64,000 nt of DNA from AP-15 sp035538335 (GCA_035538335.1 DATLKN010000008.1:1-64000), one strand, 5' to 3'; positions 35,647 to 45,153 are shown, counted from the first letter of the stretch. Made by a program: numbers and translations. Notes: generated from the sequence alone by a model not told the origin.

Positions 35647-36717
35647 ATGTCGACGATGTACCGCTACACGCTTCCGGTCGAGCAGACCGAATGGAAATTC
35701 GATGGCAAGGCGGAGACCTGCTTCACCTGGGAATACGAGGACGAGCGCGCGGCGCTCTTGCAGCTCTACGACAAGGGCAAGAAGCAGCAGTGGGACGCCG
35801 CCGAGCGGATCGACTGGTCGCTCGACCTCGATCCCGAGAACCCGATGCTGCTCGACGACCGCGTCGTCCACATCTGGGGCTCCGACTTGTGGAACCGGAT
35901 GACCGACAAGGAAAAGCGGGAGGTCCGCCGGCATCTGCAAGCCTCGCAGATCTCGCAGTTCATGCATGGCGAGCAGGGCGCGCTGATCGCCACCGCCAAG
36001 ATCGTGCAGACCGTCCCCGATCTCGACGCCAAGTTCTACGCAGCGACCCAGGTCATGGACGAGGCGCGGCATGTCGAAGCCTATTCGCGCCTCTTGCACG
36101 AAAAATTCGAATTCGCCTACCCGATCACCCATGGTCTCAAATCGCTGCTCGAACAGGGGCTCTCGGACAGCCGCTGGGACATGACGTACCTGACGATGCA
36201 GATCCTGATCGAGGGGCTCGCGCTCGCCGCCTTCCAGCGCATCCGCGACCAGGCGCAAAACCCGCTTGCCGCCGCCGTCAACGCCTATGTGATGCAGGAC
36301 GAGGCGCGCCACGTCGCCTTCGGACGCATCGCGCTGCGCGACTATTACCCGCAGCTCTCCCAGGCCGAGCGCGCCGAGCGCGAGGAGTTCGTCGTCGAGG
36401 CCTGCTGGCACATGCGCGACCGCTTCAACCAGCTCGAAGTGTGGCGCCGGCTCGGCTTGCCGGAACAGGAATGCCTGCGGCTCGTCGAGGAATCCGAAAC
36501 CATGAAGGTGTTCCGCGGCCGCATCTTCAGCCGGATCGTACCGACCGTGCGCGACATCGGCCTGTGGGGCGAAAAGGTGCAGCAGGCCTTCGCCGCGATG
36601 GGCGCCATCGAATTCGCCGGCGTCGACGCGGCGGCGCTGCTCGACAACGACGCGCGTGTCGCGCAGGAATTCGACGCCCGCATGCGCGTCGCCGAGGTCG
36701 CTCCTTCGGCCGCCTAG
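35647..36717 (+). CDS. Ferritin-like diiron oxygenase/oxidase
   Basis: A 356-residue protein of the ferritin-like fold. Two ExxH-type metal motifs (MDEARHVEAYSRLL and MQDEARHVAFG) with partner Glu residues (GEQGALIATAK, LIEGLALAAF) provide the expected carboxylate-bridged diiron site. It resembles AurF-like N-oxygenases and other diiron hydroxylases, not bacterioferritin, which is much shorter. GAAGGAAAG precedes the ATG. No dedicated ferredoxin or reductase is adjacent. Substrate unknown. Confidence 0.83.
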   Translation: MSTMYRYTLPVEQTEWKFDGKAETCFTWEYEDERAALLQLYDKGKKQQWDAAERIDWSLDLDPENPMLLDDRVVHIWGSDLWNRMTDKEKREVRRHLQASQISQFMHGEQGALIATAKIVQTVPDLDAKFYAATQVMDEARHVEAYSRLLHEKFEFAYPITHGLKSLLEQGLSDSRWDMTYLTMQILIEGLALAAFQRIRDQAQNPLAAAVNAYVMQDEARHVAFGRIALRDYYPQLSQAERAEREEFVVEACWHMRDRFNQLEVWRRLGLPEQECLRLVEESETMKVFRGRIFSRIVPTVRDIGLWGEKVQQAFAAMGAIEFAGVDAAALLDNDARVAQEFDARMRVAEVAPSAA

Positions 36718-36775
36718 AAAAGCGAGTGGGCCGGGCAGCCTGCGCCGCCCGGCCCGACCTCACGCTGCGATCAGG

Positions 36776-37072
36776 CTAATAGCAGCCGTACGCGTCGCAG
36801 GCATAGCCCGGCGGATAGTAAGCCGGATAGCCCGGATAGCCGTAATAGCCCGGATAGCCGTAATAGCCGGGGTAGCCGTAATAGTACGGGTTCGCCGCCG
36901 CCCCGACCGCGCTGCCGAGCGCGAACGCGCCGACGCCGATGCCGGCCGCTACGCCCGGGCTGATCGCGTGTGCCGGACGCGGCATCGCCGCCGTCAATCC
37001 GACCGCCGCCAGCGTCGCGGCGCCCAGGGCCAAGCCGCGGCCCGTTCGGCCGATAAGATTGCGCAACACCAT
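36776..37072 (-). CDS. Small secreted YGYPG-repeat protein
   Basis: A 98-residue exported protein. The signal peptide ends near MPRPAHA, then a Gly/Ala-zipper (SPGVAAGIGVGAFALGSAVGAA). The C-terminal 40 residues are tandem YGYPGY repeats ending in YACDAYGCY. At DNA level the repeats recur as tandem CCGGATAGCCGTAATAG units. Such Tyr/Gly tails are common in alphaproteobacterial envelope proteins of unknown role. The divergent intergenic region upstream carries no obvious second promoter. Confidence 0.75.
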   Translation of the reverse strand: MVLRNLIGRTGRGLALGAATLAAVGLTAAMPRPAHAISPGVAAGIGVGAFALGSAVGAAANPYYYGYPGYYGYPGYYGYPGYPAYYPPGYACDAYGCY

Positions 37073-37334
37073 CTTTAATCCTCCTGTCTCTGTCTCGGCT
37101 CTCTGATCGTAAATCGGATCGTTGCGGAGCCACTCGAATTAATAAACACCTATAGGCCTAAACGCATTCCCCATGAATGACGGAGCAAATCTATTCAGGA
37201 GCTATGAGGGTATGCCTCCATATAGATGTGAGGTATTTATAAATAAGGCAAAGCCCCTACTGTAGATTTATCAAATCCAGAAAATTTCTTGCATCCGGCG
37301 ATAGCGATGGACCTATCCGAAAATATCATAGCTG

Positions 37335-37357
37335 CTTATGTTGCGCTGCAACATAAG
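37335..37357. promoter_or_regulatory. Perfect palindromic operator upstream of MFS exporter
   Basis: Half-sites CTTATGTTGC (37335-37344) and GCAACATAAG (37348-37357) are perfect inverted repeats around a 3-base spacer. It lies 47 bases before the exporter ATG. The size and symmetry suit a dimeric helix-turn-helix repressor; the convergent ArsR-type gene is the natural candidate. Confidence 0.6.
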
Positions 37358-37369
37358 GGGGGTTATCTG
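37341..37369 (+). promoter_or_regulatory. Putative promoter overlapping the operator
   Basis: TTGCGC (37341-37346) and TATCTG (37364-37369) are 17 bases apart. The -35 lies inside the palindrome, so a bound repressor would block RNA polymerase. The RNA would start near 37376, about 28 bases before the ATG. Confidence 0.4.
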
Positions 37370-37403
37370 CGCGTTGCAGGAGAAAATCATCGGGGTCGGA
37401 TCG

Positions 37404-38906
37404 ATGCGGCTGCAGCTAGCCCAACTCGGCGCGCCGCGCAGGACGCGCTCGCCGCTGCGCTTCGAGCCCCTGGCGCGACGCCGGGGCGAGGCCACCGGCG
37501 CAGGGCTGGTCACGGCGCGTGCCGTTGGCGAGGGTCTGCCGCCGGGCCCGCGCGCCTGGGCGATGCTCGCTCTCTCGATCGCTCTGACGATGGCGGTGCT
37601 GGACGGCGCCATCGCCAACATCGCGCTGCCGACGATCACTCGCGAGCTTTCGACCGAGCCGTCGCGCGCCATCTGGGTGGTCAACGCCTATCAGCTCGCG
37701 GTCACCGTCTCGCTGCTGCCGCTCGCCTCGTTGGGCGAGCTTTACGGCTATCGCCGGGTGTTCATCGGCGGGCTGCTGGTCTTCACCTTGGGCTCGCTCG
37801 CCTGCGCCTATTCCGGCTCGCTCGACACGTTAATTCTGTCGCGCATCGTGCAGGGCTTCGGCGGCGCCGGCGTCATGGCGGTCAACAACGCGCTCGTCCG
37901 CTTCATCTTTTCACGCCGGCGGCTGGGCCGCGGGGTCGGAATCAACGCGCTCGTCGCCGCGACCTCGGCGGCGGTCGGCCCGACCGTCGCGGCGGCGATC
38001 CTGTCGGTCGCGGCGTGGCAATGGCTGTTCCTGATCAACGTGCCGATCGGCGCCGTCGCGCTCCTTCTCGCAATCCGCGCCTTGCCCGCGACGCCGCGGG
38101 CCGGCCACCGTTTCGACTGGCTGAGCGCGCTGTTGAGCGCCGGCCTGTTCGGCCTCTTGATGATCGGCATCGACAATCTACGAGGGCTTTCCTGGGCCGT
38201 GCCGGCCGAGCTTGCCGGCGCTCTCATCTTCGGCGGCCTCTTCGTCTTCCGGCAATCGCTGCTGCCCTATCCGATGCTCGCGGTCGGTCTGTTCAAACGG
38301 CCGGTTTTTGCGCTGTCGGTGGTGACCTCGGTGTGTTCCTTCGCGGCGGCGATGCTGGCGCTGGTATCCCTGCCGTTTTTCATCGAGGAGGTGCTCGGCC
38401 GCTCGGCAGTCGAAACCGGCCTCTTGATCACGCCTTGGCCGGTCGCCGTCGGCATCACCGCGCCGCTCGCCGGCCGCCTCGCCGACCGTTATCCGGCTGG
38501 CATCCTCGGCGGCATCGGCCTTGCCCTGTTGACGGCGGGACTCCTGTCGCTCGCTTTTCTGCCGGCCCACCCGGCGGCGGCGGACATGGTGTGGCGAATG
38601 GCCCTGTGCGGCGTCGGCTTTGGCTTTTTCCAGTCGCCGAACAACCGCACGATCCTCGCCAGCGCCCCGGCCGAGCGGGCCGGCAGCGCCAGCGGCATCC
38701 TCGCCAGCGCGCGGCTCGTCGGCCAGACCTTCGGCGCCGCGCTCGCCGGGCTGATCCTCGCGCTCGCGGACGCCCGCGCCGGCGGCATGGCGCATGCCGC
38801 GCAGTGGTCTCTTCTTGCCGGCGCCGGGTTTGCCGCGCTGGGGGCGTTCGCCAGCAGCCTGAGGCTCTTCGGCTATCGCGCGGCCGAGCTGCCGGTCGCG
38901 CGCTGA
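37404..38906 (+). CDS. MFS drug exporter, DHA2 (EmrB/QacA) family
   Basis: A 500-residue inner-membrane pump with about 14 hydrophobic segments after a ~55-residue charged N-terminus. Visible motifs: VLDGAIANIALPTI in helix 1, LGELYGYRRVFIGG (motif A) and the ATSAAVGPTVAAAI segment corresponding to motif C. ATG 37404 follows GGGGTCGG. Its 3' end overlaps the convergent ArsR-type gene by 34 nt. The operator at 37335-37357 and the neighbouring regulator suggest drug- or metabolite-inducible expression. Confidence 0.87.
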   Translation: MRLQLAQLGAPRRTRSPLRFEPLARRRGEATGAGLVTARAVGEGLPPGPRAWAMLALSIALTMAVLDGAIANIALPTITRELSTEPSRAIWVVNAYQLAVTVSLLPLASLGELYGYRRVFIGGLLVFTLGSLACAYSGSLDTLILSRIVQGFGGAGVMAVNNALVRFIFSRRRLGRGVGINALVAATSAAVGPTVAAAILSVAAWQWLFLINVPIGAVALLLAIRALPATPRAGHRFDWLSALLSAGLFGLLMIGIDNLRGLSWAVPAELAGALIFGGLFVFRQSLLPYPMLAVGLFKRPVFALSVVTSVCSFAAAMLALVSLPFFIEEVLGRSAVETGLLITPWPVAVGITAPLAGRLADRYPAGILGGIGLALLTAGLLSLAFLPAHPAAADMVWRMALCGVGFGFFQSPNNRTILASAPAERAGSASGILASARLVGQTFGAALAGLILALADARAGGMAHAAQWSLLAGAGFAALGAFASSLRLFGYRAAELPVAR

Positions 38907-39616
38907 GCCGCAACTGCCTCGCCCGGCTCGTCGAAGACGATGCCGAAGGTGTCGCGAAAACCCTGTCTGCCGGCCGCCGTGACGATGACAGCGCGGCTGT
39001 CCTTCTTCCGCTCGGTCCAGCCGATCTCGAAGCAGCGCCGCGCCAATGCCGCGCCGACGGCGCCGCCGATATGCGGCCGCCGTTCGGTCCAATCGAGGCA
39101 GGAACGGCAGAAGCGCCGCCGCCGCATGCCGGCGGCATACAGGTCGATCCCGAACTCTTCGAGGAACCGGGCGCCGCTCGGCGTCACTTCCGCGCCCTCC
39201 TCGTCGAGCAGGACAAAGCGGGATCGGCTCAGGGAATCGGCGAGCGCGATGCCGAGCTGGCCGGCGAAGTGGTCGTAGCAGACCCGTGCCGAGCGCAGCT
39301 CGCGCGCCAGCGGCGACAGCGGCCGATAGCGCGGCCGCTCGTCGATCGCCACCGCCATGATGCCCTCGAGCATCTGTGCGACGCGCGGCGATGCGAGGCG
39401 AAAATACCGGTGCCGTCCGGTCTTGAGCGGCGCGATCAGCCTGGCCTCGGCGAGCTTTGAGAGGTGCATGCTCGCGGTCTGCGGCGTGACGCGCGCGGCG
39501 TAAGCGAGTTCGCCCGCCGTCAGGGCCCGCCCGTCGAGCAGCGCCGTCATAATGCTGGCCCGTGCCGGCTCGCCGACGAGCCCGGCGATTTCTGCGATCA
39601 GGGGTGCGGTGTTCAT
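38873..39616 (-). CDS. ArsR-family winged-helix regulator with long C-terminal domain
   Basis: A 247-residue regulator, far longer than the usual ~100. The winged helix is at residues ~10-80 (LVGEPARASIMTALLDGRAL, ELAYAARVTPQTASMHLSKL, RHRYFRL). The C-terminal ~150 residues contain a RFCRSCLDWTERRPH segment that looks like a ligand- or metal-sensing site. The N-terminus is typical of a widespread alphaproteobacterial type. It converges with and overlaps the MFS gene, whose operator it probably binds. Autoregulation is not supported: its own promoter region has only partial half-sites. Confidence 0.83.
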   Translation of the reverse strand: MNTAPLIAEIAGLVGEPARASIMTALLDGRALTAGELAYAARVTPQTASMHLSKLAEARLIAPLKTGRHRYFRLASPRVAQMLEGIMAVAIDERPRYRPLSPLARELRSARVCYDHFAGQLGIALADSLSRSRFVLLDEEGAEVTPSGARFLEEFGIDLYAAGMRRRRFCRSCLDWTERRPHIGGAVGAALARRCFEIGWTERKKDSRAVIVTAAGRQGFRDTFGIVFDEPGEAVAAQRATGSSAAR

Positions 39617-39700
39617 GGCCTCAATGTAGCACCGCGCCAGGCAACTTGCGGCGCCGATGCTTCGATGGCCGCAGAAGTTTTCCGGCGGTGAACGCTAGAG

Positions 39701-40960
39701 CTAATCCGGCAGGCCGAACACTTCCTCCGGTTGGTTGAGGCCGCGCACCGGGTGGAAGCCCAGCGAGACGAGCGGCCGCGGGCACACCTGCGCGAAGGCG
39801 CGCGAGGTCAAGAGCGGGCGCAACAGGCGCTTCGTCAGCCCCTCGATGCGCGAGGCGAGGTTGACCGCCGGCCCGATCACCGTGAAATCGAGCCGGTCGG
39901 CGGCGCCGACATTGCCGTAGATGACCTCGCCGAGATGCAGCCCGATGCCGGTCCTCATCTCGATCCGGTCGCTGTCGCGCCGCATCCGGTTGGTCGTGTC
40001 GAGACGCTGCAGCGCCTCCATTGCCGCGTCGAGCGCGCGCAGGCTCGCCGAGGCGAAATCCTCCTCCTCCTCGGCCGCGAAGATCGCCAGCATGCCGTCG
40101 CCCATGAATTTCAACACCTCGCCGCGGCGCTTCTCGACCGGCGGCACCACCGCGTCGAAATACTCGTCGAGCAGTTCGATGACCTGGTCTCCGGGCAGCC
40201 GGTCGGAGAGGCCCGTAAAACCGCGCAGATCGGTCATCATGATGACGGCGCGCAGCTGCTCGCCGCTGGCGCGCAGGATCTGCCCCGAAAGGATGCGGCG
40301 GCCGGCCTGAGCGCCGAAATAGGTGTCGAGCAGGTTGGCGCTGACCCGCCGCACTGCGCGCGTCTCGACGATGGCGGCGAGCGCCGGGTTCACGTCTTCG
40401 AGCGCGGCGACCTCGCCGTCGCGCAACCCGCCCGCCTGGTCGGTCGTCCAGCTGACGACGGGGAAGCGGCGAAAGGTGCGGTTGAGCGGCAGCGCCAGAT
40501 AGTCGGTGCCGCCGGCGGCGCCAATCTTGTGCAGCAGCGGATATTCGGAAAGGTCGCCCTCGAGCCGACGGCGGAAAGGCGTGCCGCGCTCGACCGTGTC
40601 GCGGATCGGACTGCGCAGGTACTCGTCGGTCGCATCCGAGCCGTGCAAGATGCGGATTTCCTCGATCAGCTTGCGTTCGCGCCACCACCGCAGGCTGATG
40701 CCGCGGATTTGCGGGTGCAGCGTGCCGATGTGCAGCGTCGCGCGCCACAGCGGCACGCCGTCGCCGAGCAAACGCCAGCAAAGCTCGTCGAACAGCTCCA
40801 CTTCGCTGTCGATCTGCGGCCCGTCGACGAGCAGCCAGCGCTCGACCCCGCCGCCGATGATCGGCGCACCGAGCCCCGTATAGGCGCCCTCGATGCGAAA
40901 GAAATCGTCCCCCTGCAGCGGCGCGCGATTCGGAGCGAGGAGGTTCGGGCTGGTGTCCAT
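39701..40960 (-). CDS. Class III adenylate/guanylate cyclase with N-terminal domain of unknown type
   Basis: A 419-residue cytoplasmic protein if ATG 40960 is used; an in-frame TTG at 41047 would add 29 residues. Residues ~1-205 form a domain I do not recognise (ELFDELCWRLLGDGVPL, HIGTLHPQIRGISLRWW). The cyclase catalytic domain is C-terminal: metal Asp in MMTDLRGFTGLSD and in FMGDGMLAIF, and DFTVIGPAVNLASRIEGL for the Asn/Arg pair. It makes a cyclic nucleotide, most likely cAMP, in response to an unknown signal. A second class III cyclase lies at 54218. Confidence 0.85.
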   Translation of the reverse strand: MDTSPNLLAPNRAPLQGDDFFRIEGAYTGLGAPIIGGGVERWLLVDGPQIDSEVELFDELCWRLLGDGVPLWRATLHIGTLHPQIRGISLRWWRERKLIEEIRILHGSDATDEYLRSPIRDTVERGTPFRRRLEGDLSEYPLLHKIGAAGGTDYLALPLNRTFRRFPVVSWTTDQAGGLRDGEVAALEDVNPALAAIVETRAVRRVSANLLDTYFGAQAGRRILSGQILRASGEQLRAVIMMTDLRGFTGLSDRLPGDQVIELLDEYFDAVVPPVEKRRGEVLKFMGDGMLAIFAAEEEEDFASASLRALDAAMEALQRLDTTNRMRRDSDRIEMRTGIGLHLGEVIYGNVGAADRLDFTVIGPAVNLASRIEGLTKRLLRPLLTSRAFAQVCPRPLVSLGFHPVRGLNQPEEVFGLPD

Positions 40961-41286
40961 CGGCGCAAGCTTTTCCGCAACGGAGCGCAGGCTCGCCTCC
41001 GCAATTACGCGATAGATAGTGAGCTGCCCGGGAATTGCGAACCGCAAGGTCGCCCGCCGGTTCCTGGCGCGCGGCGCAGGCTTTCGGTTGCGCCTAACGC
41101 GATAGTCTGCAAGATAGCGGTGCGCAGTGGTGTCGCAGCCCCGTTCGTCCTCGGCACCTTCGCCCGATTGAAACGTTGGACGGGTAAGATTCGGACAGCT
41201 TCCGGGCCGCCCGCCGCCTGACCACAGGTCGCCGGCCCGGAATTTGCGGGGAACGCAGCGATGCGTGTGCGCCGAGGGAGTAGCAG

Positions 41287-44142
41287 ATGAGCGCTACCAG
41301 AACCAATCCACTGAAGAGCTTACAGGAATTCGGGCAGTCGGTGTGGCTCGACTTCGTCAGCCGCGAATTGCTGCAATCGGGCGGGCTGAGGGCGCTCGTC
41401 GCCAGGGATGGGGTGCGCGGGGTCACCTCCAACCCGTCGATCTTTGAAAAGGCGATCCTGCACGGCGCAGATTACGACGCGCAGATCGCCGCCCTCGAGG
41501 AAGCGGGGGACCTCGACCCCGGCAGACTCTTCGAGCAGCTCGCCGTCAAGGACATTCAGGACGGCGCCGACACGCTGCGCCCGGTCTATGACGAGACGCA
41601 GCGTCGCGACGGCTACATCAGCATCGAGGTGTCGCCCTATCTGGCGATGGACACCGAGCGCACAATCGAGGAGGTGCGGCGCCTGTGGCGCGAAGTCGGG
41701 CGCGACAATCTGATGGTCAAGATCCCGGGCACCAAGCCCGGTCTGCCGGCGATCCGCCAGATGATCGGCGAGGGCATCAACATCAACATCACGCTGCTGT
41801 TCTCGCAGAACGTCTATGCCGAGGTGGCGGAGGCCTATATCGCCGGACTCGAGGCGCTCGTCGAAAAAGGTGGCGACCCGCACCGGATCGCCAGCGTCGC
41901 GAGTTTTTTCGTCAGCCGCATCGACACGCTCGCCGACGCCGCTCTCGACGAAAAGATCGCCGCCGCGCGCGATCCGGCCGAGCGCGACCGGCTGCAAGCC
42001 CTTAAGGGCAAGGTGGCGATCGCCAACGCCAAGCTCGCCTATCAGATGTACAAGAGCATTTTCTCCGGTGAGCGCTGGCAGCGCCTTGCGCAATCGGGGG
42101 CGCAGACGCAGCGCCTCTTATGGGCGAGCACCGGCACGAAGAACCCGGCCTACAGCGACGTTCTCTACATCGAGGAGCTGATCGGCGCCGACACCGTCAA
42201 CACGATACCGCCGGCGACGATGGACGCGTTCCGCGAGCACGGCCGGCCGCGGCCGAGCCTCGAAGAGGATGCCGAAGGCGCGCGGCGCGTGCTCGATGCG
42301 CTGCCGCCGCTCGGCATCTCGCTCGACGCGATCACCGCCCGGCTCGTCGAGGACGGCGTCAGTCTTTTCGCCGAGGCGGCGGACGGTCTCTACGGCGCGG
42401 TGCAGAAAAAGCGCCGCGCCGCGCTCGGAGCCCGGCTCAATGGGTTCGAGGCGCGCCTGCCGGCCGAACTCGAGCGCGAGGTCGGCGCGGTCCTCGACGA
42501 CTGGCGCCATCGGGGCGACGTGCGGCGCCTCTGGGCTGGTGACGCCAGCCTGTGGACGGGCGGCGATGAAGGGAAGTGGCTCGGGTGGCTCGATGTTGTC
42601 GAGAGCGAGCGCAGCGGCGAGGCGGAGCTGCAGCGCTTTGCGGAAGAAGTGAAGCGGGCCGGCTACCGCGACGTGGCGCTGCTCGGCATGGGCGGCTCGA
42701 GCCTCGGCCCCGAGGTTCTCGCCGAGAGCTTTCCGCAAGCGCCCGGCTTTCCCCGCCTGCACGTACTCGATTCGACCGATCCGCAGCAGATCAGGCATTT
42801 CGAAGAGGGGCTCGATCTCGAAAAGACGCTGTTCATCGTGTCCAGCAAGTCGGGCAGCACGCTCGAACCCAACATCTTCCGGGCGTATTTCTTTGCCCGC
42901 GCCGCGGCGGTGCTCGGGGAGGCGGCGGCGCGGCGGCGCTTTGTCGCGATCACCGATCCGGGTTCCGCGCTCGACCGCGACAGGGACGGCTTCGGCCGGA
43001 TCTTTCACGGCGTGCCGAGCATCGGCGGGCGTTACTCGGTACTGTCTAAATTCGGCATCGTGCCGGCCGCCGCGATCGGCATCGACCTCGCGCGGTTCCT
43101 CGAGTGCGCCGCCCGCATGGTGCGGTCCTGCGCGCCCGCCGTGCCGCCCGCCGAAAATCCGGGCGTCAGGCTCGGCGCGATCCTCGGTGCCGCTGCCAAG
43201 GCGGGACGCGACAAGGTGACGATCCTGGCTTCGCCCGGCCTCGCGGATTTCGGCGCCTGGCTCGAGCAGCTGCTCGCCGAATCGACGGGCAAGCAAGGCA
43301 AGGGCATCGTGCCGGTCGATGCCGAACCGCTCGGGAGCCCGGAGGTCTACGGCAGCGACCGGCTCTTCGCCTATCTGCGGCTGCCGAGCGACGCCGACGA
43401 CGAGACCGCCCGCCGCGTCGCGGCGCTGGCCGCCGCCGGGCATCCGGTCGTCGAGATTACCGTGCCTGAACCGATGCAGCTGGGGCAGGAATTCTTCCGC
43501 TGGGAGATGGCGACCGCGGTTGCCGGCGCGGTCATCGGCATCGATCCGTTCGACCAGCCCGATGTCGAGGTCTCGAAAGTGAAGACGCGCGAATTGACCG
43601 CTGCCTACGAGACGAGCGGGAAATTGCCCGAGGAGGCGTCGTTCTTCGCGGCGGACGGCGTCGAGCTGTTTGCCGACTTGAAAAACGCTGCCGTGTTGAA
43701 GCCGGAGGCTTCGAGCCTCGGCGGGACGCTGAAGGCGCATCTGCGGCGCGCCGGTCCGGGCGACTACGTGGCGCTGCTCGCCTATGTAGAGCGTTCGCCC
43801 GAGCACGTCGCCCTGATGCAAAGGCTGCGCCGGACGATCCGCGATAAGACGAAAGCGGCGACCTGCCTCGGCTTCGGCCCGCGCTTTCTGCATTCGACGG
43901 GCCAGGCCTACAAGGGCGGGCCGAACAGCGGCGTCTTTTTACAGATCACCGCCGCCGATCCTTTCGATTTGCCGGTCCCGGGCCAGCGCTACGGCTTTTC
44001 GACCGTCAAGGCGGCGCAGGCCCGCGGCGATTTCGACGTGCTCGCCGAGCGCGGCCGGCGCGCCTTGCGCGTCCACTTGACGGGCGATCTAGATGCCGGC
44101 CTTGCGAAACTGGTGAAAGCCGCCGACGAGGCGCTCGGCTGA
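41287..44142 (+). CDS. tal-pgi: Bifunctional transaldolase/phosphoglucose isomerase
   Basis: A 951-residue fusion. Residues ~1-370 are transaldolase: the Schiff-base Lys145 lies in LMVKIPGTKPGLPA, with GVTSNPSIFEKAI and NINITLLFSQNVY around it. Residues ~400-951 are phosphoglucose isomerase (GMGGSSLGPEV, IVSSKSGSTLEPN, GGRYSVLSKFG). It joins the non-oxidative pentose-phosphate branch to glycolysis. It is the first gene of the operon; the start follows CGAGGGAGTAGCAG. The 240-odd bases before it show no promoter I can support. Confidence 0.93.
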   Translation: MSATRTNPLKSLQEFGQSVWLDFVSRELLQSGGLRALVARDGVRGVTSNPSIFEKAILHGADYDAQIAALEEAGDLDPGRLFEQLAVKDIQDGADTLRPVYDETQRRDGYISIEVSPYLAMDTERTIEEVRRLWREVGRDNLMVKIPGTKPGLPAIRQMIGEGININITLLFSQNVYAEVAEAYIAGLEALVEKGGDPHRIASVASFFVSRIDTLADAALDEKIAAARDPAERDRLQALKGKVAIANAKLAYQMYKSIFSGERWQRLAQSGAQTQRLLWASTGTKNPAYSDVLYIEELIGADTVNTIPPATMDAFREHGRPRPSLEEDAEGARRVLDALPPLGISLDAITARLVEDGVSLFAEAADGLYGAVQKKRRAALGARLNGFEARLPAELEREVGAVLDDWRHRGDVRRLWAGDASLWTGGDEGKWLGWLDVVESERSGEAELQRFAEEVKRAGYRDVALLGMGGSSLGPEVLAESFPQAPGFPRLHVLDSTDPQQIRHFEEGLDLEKTLFIVSSKSGSTLEPNIFRAYFFARAAAVLGEAAARRRFVAITDPGSALDRDRDGFGRIFHGVPSIGGRYSVLSKFGIVPAAAIGIDLARFLECAARMVRSCAPAVPPAENPGVRLGAILGAAAKAGRDKVTILASPGLADFGAWLEQLLAESTGKQGKGIVPVDAEPLGSPEVYGSDRLFAYLRLPSDADDETARRVAALAAAGHPVVEITVPEPMQLGQEFFRWEMATAVAGAVIGIDPFDQPDVEVSKVKTRELTAAYETSGKLPEEASFFAADGVELFADLKNAAVLKPEASSLGGTLKAHLRRAGPGDYVALLAYVERSPEHVALMQRLRRTIRDKTKAATCLGFGPRFLHSTGQAYKGGPNSGVFLQITAADPFDLPVPGQRYGFSTVKAAQARGDFDVLAERGRRALRVHLTGDLDAGLAKLVKAADEALG

Positions 44143-44163
44143 ACCTGCGGAGGGAGAATTCGG

Positions 44164-45150
44164 ATGCAACTCGGCATGATCGGCCTCGGGCGCATGGGCG
44201 GCAACATCGTGCGCCGTCTGATGCGGGGCGGCCATGGCTGCGTCGTCTACGACAAGAGCCCGGAGGCCGTGCGGCAACTCGGCGGGGAAGGGGCGCAGCC
44301 GAGCGCCGACCTGACAGAATTCGTCGCGCTCCTCGAAAAGCCGCGCGCCGTCTGGGTGATGCTGCCCGCGGGCGCGATCACCGACGCGACGATCAGCGAT
44401 CTGGGGCAGCTTCTCGCGGCCGGCGACATCGTCATCGACGGCGGCAACTCGTTCTACCAAGACGACATCCGCCATGCGCGGATGCTTCAGGCAAAGGGCG
44501 TGCGCTATCTCGACGTCGGCACCAGCGGCGGCGTGTGGGGCTTGGAGCGCGGCTATTGCATGATGATTGGCGGCGACCGCGACGCCTTCGAGCATCTCGA
44601 CCCGATCTTCAAGACCCTGGCGCCGGGGCTCGGCGATATAGAGCGCACCCCGACCCGGGCGGGGCGCGATCCGCGCGCCGAACAGGGCTACCTCTATTGC
44701 GGCCAGCCCGGCGCCGGGCACTTCGTCAAGATGATCCACAACGGCATCGAATACGGCCTGATGCAGGCCTATGCCGAAGGTTTCGACATCCTGAAGGGCG
44801 CCGCTTCCGCCGCGGTGCCCGAGGAGCGGCGCTACCAGCTCGACCTCGCCGACATTGCCGAAGTGTGGCGGCGCGGCAGTGTCGTCGCGTCGTGGCTGTT
44901 GGATCTGACGGCGATCGCGCTCGCCCGCGACCCGGCGCTCGCGGCATTTTCGGGCTACGTCGAGGATTCGGGCGAGGGCCGCTGGACAGTGATGGCCGCG
45001 ATCGAGGAAGCGGTGCCGGCCGATGTGCTGTCGACCGCGCTCTACACCCGCTTTCGCTCGCGCCAGGAACATACCTTCGCCGAAAAGATCCTGTCGGCGA
45101 TGCGCAGGGAATTCGGGGGCCACCGCGAGCCCGGCGAGGACAAGGGCTGA
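44164..45150 (+). CDS. gnd: 6-phosphogluconate dehydrogenase, decarboxylating (short type)
   Basis: A 328-residue enzyme that oxidises 6-phosphogluconate to ribulose-5-phosphate. Visible parts: MIGLGRMGGNIVRRLM (cofactor), DIVIDGGNSFYQDD, YLDVGTSGGVWGLERGY and the catalytic HFVKMIHNGIEYGLM. At 328 residues it is the short GndA/YqeC type, usually NAD-preferring, not the ~470-residue NADP type. It follows tal-pgi by 21 nt and precedes zwf by 3 nt. Confidence 0.93.
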   Translation: MQLGMIGLGRMGGNIVRRLMRGGHGCVVYDKSPEAVRQLGGEGAQPSADLTEFVALLEKPRAVWVMLPAGAITDATISDLGQLLAAGDIVIDGGNSFYQDDIRHARMLQAKGVRYLDVGTSGGVWGLERGYCMMIGGDRDAFEHLDPIFKTLAPGLGDIERTPTRAGRDPRAEQGYLYCGQPGAGHFVKMIHNGIEYGLMQAYAEGFDILKGAASAAVPEERRYQLDLADIAEVWRRGSVVASWLLDLTAIALARDPALAAFSGYVEDSGEGRWTVMAAIEEAVPADVLSTALYTRFRSRQEHTFAEKILSAMRREFGGHREPGEDKG

Positions 45151-45153
45151 GCG

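Larger units (their letters stand above)
37073..37403. other. AT-rich divergent intergenic region
   Basis: About 330 bases between the YGYPG-repeat gene (minus) and the MFS gene (plus). The central part is unusually AT-rich. Apart from the palindrome and promoter listed separately, I see no gene or RNA structure I can support. Confidence 0.5.

Noticed and set aside
37289..39460. 723-residue plus-strand frame
   Set aside because: Overlaps the MFS gene in another frame and shows only low-complexity Arg/Ala residues.
39610..39660. Copy of the MFS operator before the ArsR-type gene
   Set aside because: Only half-sites resembling GTTGC and GCTAC are present, with the wrong spacing; autoregulation is not supported.
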